Source of the DNA: Actinomycetota bacterium
GTDB taxonomy: Bacteria > Actinomycetota > Actinomycetes > Nanopelagicales > Nanopelagicaceae
NCBI GenBank assembly: GCA_009698045.1
Contig: WLRE01000059.1
Location: 1 to 8,374 of the forward strand
Direction of reading: 5' to 3'
DNA: 8,374 bases
The position numbers and the translations under genes are program-made. The notes under the pieces were generated by a model. That model was given only the letters and a program-made list of their open reading frames with translations, was not told the DNA's origin and made no database searches. This document shows positions 1-6,800 of this stretch, piece after piece. Within the stretch, counting starts at the first letter, position 1. Every line of letters begins with the position of its first letter.

Positions 1-2
1 CA

Positions 3-1103
3 CTCGTCGAAGAAGGTTTTGCAGCAATCGCGTGCGGTGCGTTTCATATCCGTTCTGGCGGAAAACAATATTTCAATACAACACCACTCGGCCGCGCAGT
101 CACGGGCACGATGTTGGTGCGCGCGATGTTGCAAGATGGCGTTTCTATCTGGGGCGATGGTTCTACCTATAAAGGCAATGACATTGAACGTTTCTATCGC
201 TACGGTCTATTAGCTAATCCTAAGCTTCGCATCTACAAGCCATGGCTCGATCAAGATTTTGTCACCGAACTCGGTGGTCGCAAAGAGATGTCGGAATGGC
301 TCGTCTCCCGCAAGTTGCCATATCGCGACAGCACCGAAAAGGCATATTCCACTGATGCAAATATTCTTGGCGCTACTCACGAAGCAAAGCGGTTAGAGCA
401 CCTCGACACATCCGTCGAACTCGTCGAACCCATCATGGGCGTTCGCTTCTGGGATGAATCAGTAAAGATTGCATCTGAAGATGTGAAAATTGAATTTGTT
501 CAAGGCCGCCCGGTCTCGATTAACGGCAAGTCACTCGAAGCCGTTGCTCTAATGGATGAAGCAAACAAAATCGGTGGTCGCCATGGACTTGGCATGGCAG
601 ACCAAATCGAAAATCGCATCATCGAAGCAAAGTCTCGCGGTATCTACGAAGCACCAGGAATGGCGCTGCTCTTTATCGCCTACGAACGCCTGATCTCTGC
701 CATTCATAACGAAGACACCATTGCGAACTATCACGCAGAGGGCCGCCGTCTCGGACGTTTGCTCTACGAAGGTCGCTGGTTAGATCCACAATCATTGATG
801 CTCCGTGAATCACTACAACGTTGGGTTGCTTCTGCAATCACTGGTGAAGTCACGATTCGCTTGCGTCGCGGTGATGATTATTCAATTATCAACACCACTG
901 GCCCACACCTCTCTTATCACCCAGATAAGTTGTCGATGGAGCGCACTGAAGATGCAGCATTTGGCCCGGGCGATCGCATTGGTCAATTAACGATGCGCAA
1001 CCTCGATATCGCTGATACTCGCGCCAAACTTGAAATGTATGCATCCCAAGGTCAATTAGGCGATGGGCAATTCCAACTCATTAAAGAGATTGAAGCTGAA
1101 TAG
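3..1103 (+). CDS. argG: argininosuccinate synthase, 5'-truncated by window edge
   Basis: Joins citrulline and aspartate, using ATP, to make argininosuccinate in the cytoplasmic penultimate step of arginine synthesis. The frame is open from the window edge (366 residues seen). By recalled comparison with E. coli ArgG (about 447 aa), the first visible residue matches roughly residue 77, so the N-terminal ATP-pyrophosphatase P-loop (SGGLDTS) lies outside the window. Visible hallmarks are YFNTTPLGRAVTGTMLV, the substrate-binding GDGSTYKGNDIERF, EKAYSTDANILGATHEAK, PIMGVRFWDESVKI, GGRHGLGMADQIENRI, EAKSRGIYEAPGMALL and the C-terminal RIGQLTMRNLDIADTR. These belong to the long E. coli-type subfamily rather than the roughly 400-aa form. 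The ATG at 111 is internal (Met of GTMLV), not the start. The gene ends at TAG and is followed 23 bp later by an intrinsic terminator. No argH or other arg gene is visible beside it. Family assignment is near certain. Confidence 0.97.
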   Translation, partial: LVEEGFAAIACGAFHIRSGGKQYFNTTPLGRAVTGTMLVRAMLQDGVSIWGDGSTYKGNDIERFYRYGLLANPKLRIYKPWLDQDFVTELGGRKEMSEWLVSRKLPYRDSTEKAYSTDANILGATHEAKRLEHLDTSVELVEPIMGVRFWDESVKIASEDVKIEFVQGRPVSINGKSLEAVALMDEANKIGGRHGLGMADQIENRIIEAKSRGIYEAPGMALLFIAYERLISAIHNEDTIANYHAEGRRLGRLLYEGRWLDPQSLMLRESLQRWVASAITGEVTIRLRRGDDYSIINTTGPHLSYHPDKLSMERTEDAAFGPGDRIGQLTMRNLDIADTRAKLEMYASQGQLGDGQFQLIKEIEAE

Positions 1104-1126
1104 AAGAGTCCGTAAAAGTTACTCAC

Positions 1127-1156
1127 AAGCGAGGGCGTATATGCCCTCGCTTTTTC
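1127..1156 (+). terminator. Rho-independent terminator of argG
   Basis: A perfect 8-bp GC-rich stem GCGAGGGC / GCCCTCGC (1129-1136 and 1143-1150) closes a 6-nt loop GTATAT and is followed at once by TTTTTC. Two A-T pairs can lengthen the stem at its base. It sits 23 bp after the argG stop codon and before the next gene on the same strand, so it should separate the two transcription units. Confidence 0.93.
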
Positions 1157-1208
1157 ATTGCCCGCGTACGATGTAACTATCGATGGTTCAGCGTTCTGAA
1201 CTTTATTT

Positions 1209-1222
1209 GGGCGTAATCGCCC
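1209..1222 (+). promoter_or_regulatory. hairpin just upstream of the DUF4389 gene ribosome binding site
   Basis: Inverted repeat GGGCG-TAAT-CGCCC forms a 5-bp GC-rich stem with a 4-nt loop (6 bp if the flanking T1208-G1223 wobble is counted). It ends only 3 nt before the GGAGG ribosome binding site at 1226-1230, so in RNA it would abut the ribosome landing site. No U-tract follows, so it is not a terminator. It could stabilise the mRNA 5' end, modulate initiation, or be an operator for a dimeric regulator. Its function is inference. In the rest of the gap (1157-1208) I see no convincing -35/-10 pair. Confidence 0.4.
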
Positions 1223-1235
1223 GTTGGAGGAATCC

Positions 1236-1844
1236 GTGGCAACACAAGAGAATCAAGTTCAAACAATCATTCATGTTCAGCTCACCGGTCGCAACAAGGC
1301 CACCGCATTTTGGCGTTGGATTCTTATCTTTCCAGTTTTCTGTTTGCTGACTGCATTCTCATCAGCCTCAATAGTTCACACTGGTCAATACGCCACAGGC
1401 GTATTAGTTCTTCCCGTCGTCCTTACACTTCTTTTCCGCGGGGTCTACCCATCATATGTTTTGACTTTTAATAAAGCGCTTCTCGAATTCAATGCTCGTG
1501 TGTGCGCTTACGCACTTCTCTTAACCGATGATTATCCTTCTATCGAGGCTAATCCAAATATCGCGGTTCACCTTCCGGAGATCGAAGATGGAAAGAAACT
1601 TAGTCGTGGTCTGCCATTAGTTAAGTGGATCTTCGCGATTCCTCTAATTCTCGTGGGAGTTGTTTATTCAATACTTTCTCTCTTTGCAACAATTTATGCT
1701 TGGCTCTATGTCTCTGTTACCGGCACATACCCAGAGAGCGTGGCGAATTTAGTACTTGGAACGCTGGAGTACTGGAACCGCGTGACCGGATATGCAGTCA
1801 TCATGGTTACAGATGAGTACCCACCCTTCACACTTAAGTTCTAA
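1236..1844 (+). CDS. DUF4389 domain-containing membrane protein with two tandem units
   Basis: A 202-residue predicted inner-membrane protein of unknown function. I chose the GTG at 1236 because GGAGG (1226-1230) lies 5 nt upstream. The in-frame TTG at 1224 overlaps that ribosome binding site and is unlikely. The protein holds two related units. Unit 1 (about residues 18-103) has an FWRWILIFPVFCLL membrane segment, a second hydrophobic stretch near 54-78, and ends FNARVCAYALLLTDDYPSI. Unit 2 (about 120-202) begins LSRGLPLVKWIFAIPLI, continues as a long hydrophobic stretch to about 159, and ends YWNRVTGYAVIMVTDEYPPF. The RGLPLVKW, W/FNxRVxxYA and LxTDEYPPF signatures match the DUF4389 family as I know it. 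A soluble acidic linker (about 104-119) joins the units. It lies after the argG terminator, so it is probably its own unit, and it converges on the DinB-like gene with an 8-bp gap. Confidence 0.85.
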   Translation: MATQENQVQTIIHVQLTGRNKATAFWRWILIFPVFCLLTAFSSASIVHTGQYATGVLVLPVVLTLLFRGVYPSYVLTFNKALLEFNARVCAYALLLTDDYPSIEANPNIAVHLPEIEDGKKLSRGLPLVKWIFAIPLILVGVVYSILSLFATIYAWLYVSVTGTYPESVANLVLGTLEYWNRVTGYAVIMVTDEYPPFTLKF

Positions 1845-1852
1845 AGAGTTAC

Positions 1853-2314
1853 TTAAGCCATTAAATCGCGGAGTTGTTGGGCATGTTCTGCATTGTGCCC
1901 AACAGCTTTAGCAAAGAATTGCTTCATGGGGATTTCACCGAGTTCAAAGTGAACTCCCTTGCGCTCCCAATCGGATTCCGATGCGTTCTCTAGAATATTT
2001 TCAATGACAGCGTGAATCGACTTATAAAGTGCGATTGATTCAGCCGCAGAACGCTGTGAATAATGTGTGCGATCTGGATAAGCCTCTTCTGCAAAATTAA
2101 TAATGGTGGGCTTATCTGAGGTAAGAATATGTAGATATCGGGTTGCAAAGTGAAGCTCTGCATCAACCATGTGATGAATCACAAATGCTGGTGGCCATTC
2201 GCCGCCCGGCATGGCCTTGTTTAAATCTGCTGCCGGAATTGAGGCCGCGACTTCTGCGAATTCTTTGCCGTTAGATTTGTAGGCAGCTAATAGTTCTGCG
2301 GGTGTTTGGCTCAT
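1853..2314 (-). CDS. DinB/YfiT-family (DinB_2-like) metal-dependent four-helix protein
   Basis: A 153-residue cytoplasmic protein of the DinB/YfiT superfamily, whose members bind a divalent metal through three histidines and include thiol-dependent S-transferases and many proteins of unknown function. The likely metal ligands are visible: H48 in IHHMVDAELH (an HxxD pattern after the family-typical GGEWPPAFV) and H140/H144 in VGHNAEHAQQLRDL. Length matches the family (about 150-170 aa). I chose the ATG at 2314 because AAAGTGAG lies about 6 nt upstream on this strand. The in-frame TTG at 2353 would add 13 residues without a good ribosome binding site. In actinobacteria such proteins can use mycothiol, but nothing here shows the substrate. 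It is transcribed divergently from the lysine-rich ORF and converges with the DUF4389 gene. The fold call is solid; the function is not known. Confidence 0.85.
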   Translation of the reverse strand: MSQTPAELLAAYKSNGKEFAEVAASIPAADLNKAMPGGEWPPAFVIHHMVDAELHFATRYLHILTSDKPTIINFAEEAYPDRTHYSQRSAAESIALYKSIHAVIENILENASESDWERKGVHFELGEIPMKQFFAKAVGHNAEHAQQLRDLMA

Positions 2315-2341
2315 GATTGGCTCACTTTCTCTGGATATCCC

Positions 2342-2369
2342 TTGATGGGGCAACGATACCGAGTACCCT
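2342..2369 (+). promoter_or_regulatory. candidate promoter for the small ORF / oxidoreductase unit
   Basis: TTGATG (2342-2347) as -35 and TACCCT (2364-2369, fits the actinobacterial TANNNT) as -10, with a 16-bp spacer, would start RNA near 2376, about 65 nt before the small ORF. On the other strand the same segment reads TAGGGT, and TATCGT lies nearby (2358-2353). Both are possible -10 elements for the divergent DinB-like gene, but neither has a convincing -35. Assigned by eye only. Confidence 0.35.
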
Positions 2370-2381
2370 ATGGCTCATGCA

Positions 2382-2395
2382 CGGGGTCTGCCCCG
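2382..2395 (+). promoter_or_regulatory. GC-rich hairpin in the divergent intergenic region
   Basis: CGGGG-TCTG-CCCCG is a perfect 5-bp GC stem with a 4-nt loop. If the candidate promoter upstream is right, it lies at the very 5' end of the leader of the small ORF. The downstream GTTCTTATT is only weakly T-rich, so terminator function is doubtful. A role in 5'-end stability or as a protein-binding site is equally possible. Confidence 0.35.
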
Positions 2396-2440
2396 GTTCT
2401 TATTACACCAGCACCACCTCACCGAATATAGGAGATAGAA

Positions 2441-2554
2441 ATGGCTAACAAAGAACAGAAGAGCAATGCAAATGCCAAGAAGGAACCAAAGCTCTCACTC
2501 AAGGAGAAGCGTCTTGCCAAGGCTGAAAAGGCCGACAAGAAATATAAGGATTAA
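2441..2554 (+). CDS. small lysine-rich protein of 37 residues
   Basis: A 37-codon ORF running from the ATG at 2441 to the TAA at 2552, with GGAGA at 2431-2435 placed 5 nt before the ATG. By my count it has 12 Lys and 1 Arg against 4 Glu and 2 Asp, no Cys, Trp or Phe, and a central stretch LSLKEKRLAKAEKADKKY that should form a charged helix. I do not recognise a family. A strongly basic small protein of this kind could bind nucleic acid, ribosomes or an acidic partner, but that is inference. It precedes the oxidoreductase by 3 bp on the same strand, and the last codons of this ORF contain the AAGGA used by the next gene, which argues for co-transcription and translational coupling. The alternative is an untranslated leader, or a leader ORF whose translation, not product, matters. 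Confidence 0.65.
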   Translation: MANKEQKSNANAKKEPKLSLKEKRLAKAEKADKKYKD

Positions 2555-2557
2555 TTA

Positions 2558-3556
2558 ATGGCCCAGGTTGCCCCGCTTCGTTGGGGAATCTTGGGTGCTG
2601 GATCTATCGCACAACAATTTACCCGCGACGTTCTTCGTCTAGAAGATCATCGCGTTGTTGCGGTGGGATCTCGCACAATGGAGAAGGCGAACGCGTTCGC
2701 AGATAAGTTTGCAATTCCCAATCGTCACGCCTCTTACCAAGATTTGGTCAATGACCCTGATGTGGATGCCGTTTATGTTGCAACACATCATCCGATGCAC
2801 CGCCGCGACGCCGAGATGGCAATGAATGCGGGCAAAGCTGTTCTCTGCGAGAAGCCATTGACTATGAGCCATGCAGATGCAGTCTCGATGGTTGAAACCG
2901 CTAAGAAGAACAACGTTCTCTTCATGGAAGCAATGTGGGCACGATACTTGCCTCATATGATTCGCGTTCGCGAAATTATTAAGTCCGGCGTCCTTGGCGA
3001 GATTATTAGCGTTCGCGCCGATCATGGACAATGGTTTCCGACCGACCCAGAGTTCCGCCTCTTTAAGCCAGAACTTGGTGGAGGAGCGCTCTTTGATTTA
3101 GGAATCTATCCAGTCTCTTTTGCATCGATGGTTCTTGGAACTCCTAGCCAAGTCACCGCCCGCTCTACCAAGGCATTTACCGGCGTCGATGGTCAGACCT
3201 CCATTATCTTGCAATACGCATCAGGCGCGCATGCCGTGCTCAATACAACGAACTTGGCGGCAACACCGAACACCGCTCTGATTGTCGGAACTAACGCGCG
3301 CATCGAAATCGATCGCACCTTCTATTTCCCATCTAAATTCCGTGTCATCAACAACAAAGATGAAATCATCGATGGCTGGGATAAGGCATATGTCGGCCAC
3401 GGACTCCGTGAAGAGGCAGTCGAATTAGCTCGCGCTTACCGCGCTGGTGAAAAAGAGAGCCCGATGCTTCCGCACTCTGAAATCTTGACCATTATGAGAA
3501 CGATGGAAGATATTGCTACTCAGATTGGTTTGGAATTCCCCGAATTCATAATGTAA
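2558..3556 (+). CDS. Gfo/Idh/MocA-family NAD(P)-dependent oxidoreductase
   Basis: A 332-residue cytoplasmic dehydrogenase. The N-terminal Rossmann domain shows RWGILGAGSIAQQF (GxGxxA at 13-18), VVAVGSR closing the second strand, and AVYVATHHPMHRRDAEMAM. The family motif CEKPLT (97-102, Lys99) follows. The C-terminal alpha/beta substrate domain has LFMEAMWARYLPHM (121-134) and GGGALFDLGIYPVSF (174-188, Asp180 and Tyr184 as candidate active-site residues). The pattern resembles trans-1,2-dihydrobenzenediol dehydrogenase / D-xylose 1-dehydrogenase-like members, for which a Lys of EKP and a Tyr of GIY are known to be key, so a sugar or polyol substrate is plausible but unproven. Length is normal for the family. 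The ATG at 2558 has AAGGA 7 nt upstream, inside the preceding 37-codon ORF. The gene ends 10 bp from the stop of the convergent giant gene with no terminator between them. Confidence 0.93.
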   Translation: MAQVAPLRWGILGAGSIAQQFTRDVLRLEDHRVVAVGSRTMEKANAFADKFAIPNRHASYQDLVNDPDVDAVYVATHHPMHRRDAEMAMNAGKAVLCEKPLTMSHADAVSMVETAKKNNVLFMEAMWARYLPHMIRVREIIKSGVLGEIISVRADHGQWFPTDPEFRLFKPELGGGALFDLGIYPVSFASMVLGTPSQVTARSTKAFTGVDGQTSIILQYASGAHAVLNTTNLAATPNTALIVGTNARIEIDRTFYFPSKFRVINNKDEIIDGWDKAYVGHGLREEAVELARAYRAGEKESPMLPHSEILTIMRTMEDIATQIGLEFPEFIM

Positions 3557-3566
3557 GAGATTTGCG

Positions 3567-3893
3567 CTAAATATTAACAACGATGACTCGTAGAACTGGC
3601 GTGCTCAAGATCGATTCGCCAGCTGGAGTAATAACTCCGGCTCGTCCCATAGAAACCCCAGTTGTAAAGCCATTTGCGCTCATGTAACTATCAGGGATGC
3701 TCAAAATTATCTTTATCGGAGTTCTACTGGTGATGTAAGACGTCGCATTTCTGCTCTCTATATTGCGACCGAAATTCACCGTGACCGAGCCAGCGGTTGT
3801 CCAGAAGTTCTCTCCCACTATTTCAATTACGGTATTTGTGCCAGAACCGATTCCGCCAGCGGTTTGAGTTATCGATGTAATAACTGGAGCAAT
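3567..3893 (-). other. C-terminal IPT/TIG-like domain of the giant protein
   Basis: Starts APVITSITQTAGGIGSGTNT, then EIVGENFWTTAGSVTVNFG and SRTPIKIILSIPDSY, an Ig-like fold of the IPT/TIG type (PxItsItP...G.nf......V.fg...a......t..i.v.vP). It runs to the last residue of the protein, leaving no room for a cell-wall sorting signal. Confidence 0.65.
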
Positions 3894-6800
3894 CGTTGTC
3901 GTTGAGCTATCAGCCGCAGTTGTGATGGTGGTCGTCTCTAGCCGTGGCAAGTAATCAAGAATCACAGTATGAGATCCGCCTGCATTCTGGCCAGCGAAGG
4001 TAAATCCAGAGGTAAAGAGATAAAAGGTAATTGTGCGAGTATCACTAGCTGCTAAATAGTTATCCGTCTGCGGTACAGATATGTTGACTACGCAGGAACC
4101 AGCAACACTTGAAAATACTTTTCCTAGAGGAGTGACGGTGCAGCCACCTGATATCCACGTCCAGGTAACAGTAACCGTATCAACGCCTACGCCGGTTGCA
4201 TACATCGTGATTGTCTCGTTGACAGCTGCTGCATAGATATTGGTGAGTGACGGATTTGCGATTCGTAATGCTCTGGAAGCTCGGGCAATAGATAACGTCG
4301 CTGTTTCATATTTCGTATATTGATAATAAGCCAACTGTCCTGCGCTCACCGTGCCGTAATTGACCGCCGTGATCAATGACGAAATGACGTAATTGCCAGC
4401 TTTCTTGGGGAATACCGTGTTCGTTGCAGAATATGTTTCACCCGAGAATGCAGTACCGCTGTAGTAGATAGCGGTTGTAACGGTGTCGTTGTTAACAAGT
4501 GGAGTCACCGAAACAGTCTCGGTCCAAGTAATAGTGTCGCCATTGTTATATGTCAGACCAACAGGAGTCGTAGGCGTAACGGTGACGGTATCGGCTTTGG
4601 AGACGGTGAGGGTCTCGAGCAGTGTGTAGGTCTGCGCAAGTGAATCCACGACCGTAATGCTGTCGGGGTAGATACCCGGAATGAGTGAAGTAGCGTTGGA
4701 ATAGACCACTGATACCCCCGAAGAAGTATCAGCGTTGATCTTGCCGCCGTACGTACTACGAAGAGTTAACGTGTATGGCGCAGTGCCACCGAAGACAACG
4801 ACGGTGGGAGAGTAAGAAACGGTGCCGTATTTCGCGCTCAAACTTGCCGATAATCCAGAGGTGTTATTGCGAAGCATTCCAATAAATGCATCATCATCAG
4901 CTTTAGGAATTATGGAGAAACTATCTAGCGTGGTGGTGTCATTGATGACGCCCGCCGCAGCCATGTTTCCGAGTGGGTCTACGGCAATTGACTTGATAAT
5001 TTCTACACCTGAAGCAGTTCCTCCATATGCAGCGAGATATACCGGAGAACCATTCGCTGAGTATTCAATCAGCGGATTCATTTTGCCGGTGTAGTTATAG
5101 GTAATGCCGTTTAAAGTAACGGCATCTTTGATACTTCCTACCAGGTAAGCATTTCCATTCTGATCTGCGCCGCCAGCGAACCAATATGAATCGTTATACA
5201 CATCGCTTGTCTGTTGTTTACTCCACAGTCGGTATCCAGAGTTATCAAATTTAATTGCGACTGCAGCCAATTTCGCGGTGATTCCATTTGAGAATGGAAG
5301 TGCAACGCTATTAAGTGTCGTGCCACCGTATGTGCCGCCAACGACATAGACAGATCCTGAGGGATCGGTAAAGCCGGCAAAGGCTTGATCTCCCTGTCTA
5401 GGAAAAGAGTTATTCATGCCAAGAATTCCGCCACCATCTTGGCTAGCCCAAATTCCGTTTCCATTACTATCTAATTTCATAGCAAAGAAGTTTCCATAAC
5501 CGCTATATCGCGCAGTCAGATTCAATGATCTGAAGCTGACTGCGTCATCGACGGTTCCCGTAATTAAGAGATTGCCGTAAGGATCGACATCGACCGATGC
5601 GAAAGCAACGTCCGCACTTGAATCCGCTGTGTTGTATGCCCAGATGAGATCGCCTTGTGGATCAACTTTAATAAGGTACGCGCTCTCGTATCCATCAAGG
5701 CCATCAATTTCGGTCGCTCGCGCAGAGCCACAAGAACCGCCAAGCCAACTCTGTACCGTGGTTGTGTCATTACATGAAATGTTTGTTGCAATCATTGATG
5801 GCGAGGCATAAGCAATCTTTCTTTTCTGGATACCTGCGATATACACATTCCCCGATGAATCAACTGCAAGACCTCGCAAATCACCGTACTTTCCTCGAGC
5901 ACTAATTCCATTCGTTGCTTCAGCATTGTTGCCGCTTGAGTTATCAATTCGGGAAATCCAACTAGTAGCACCCGAGCTATCCATTTTTACGATGAAGTCA
6001 CCGAGCACGGGGTATTCAATGCTGTTAAAAATTTGCCACTGATTATCGAACATCACTGCGCCAGAGCCGGAGGCACCGAAATAGATATTGCCCGCTGCGT
6101 CGACGACAATCTTCTTTCCCCAAATTCGCCCGCTAATTACATTGATAGTTGTTGCCCTGGCATATTTCATCCATTGAACAACGCCATTCTTATCAATCTT
6201 CACAAATTGGTATCCATTAAAAGGAAGAGTTGAGGTTCCGGTCATCGCAAATCCAGAATCACTCGATCCAAATCCATAGACATTTCCTTGTGCATCAATG
6301 GCAACATTGGTAAACGAACTCTTACCTTTTTTTCCGCTGAGCGAAAAGCTGGTTCCGGTATCAACCCACGAGAAGACATCGCCAACCATCAGGATTGGCA
6401 GGCTTCCTACGTACACACTTGCGGTTTCAGTCAGGAATGCGCCAGTCGAATCTGTGGCTTTTATGGTTAATAGATATTGGGCAGGCTGGGCGGTAATCCC
6501 TGCGGTAATGATTGCAGTTACTGAATCAATAGTTACGCCAGTTGGTGGCGAGAGAAGTGACCAGCTAATGGGACTGACGCCACCAGAGGATGTAAAGGCG
6601 AGGGATGATGCTGCGGTGCCATAAGCGGTGCGAATTGCACTGCCACCACCGGTCAAAGTGAATGTGTCAAAGATAGTGAGAGTGGCGGAGTCGGAGTAAG
6701 CGCTAATGGTTTCTCCGCTACTGATATTGGTATCGATAATCAGCGCTCTAAATCGTGCTCCATGGAGGGCTTTACTTGTTATTCGGTTGACAAGATTTCC

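Noticed and set aside
111..113. ATG as the start of argG
   Set aside because: The 36 codons upstream in the same frame read as conserved ArgG sequence (CGAFH..., YFNTTPLGRAVTGT), so this Met is internal.
1224..1226. TTG as the start of the DUF4389 gene
   Set aside because: It overlaps the GGAGG that clearly serves the GTG at 1236.
2639..3031. 130-codon - strand ORF
   Set aside because: Opposite the conserved Rossmann domain of the oxidoreductase. The product is Cys/His-scattered without a motif and looks like an antisense shadow.
3533..3547. GAATTC-CCC-GAATTC inverted repeat at the end of the oxidoreductase gene as a terminator
   Set aside because: It lies inside the coding sequence (EFPEF), has a 3-nt loop and AT-rich stem, and no T-tract follows.
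4822..5094. 90-codon + strand ORF inside the giant gene
   Set aside because: Antisense to the seventh propeller repeat region; no ribosome binding site or family resemblance.
6298..6624. 108-codon + strand ORF inside the giant gene
   Set aside because: Antisense to well-supported propeller and Ig-like coding sequence; no recognisable protein features.
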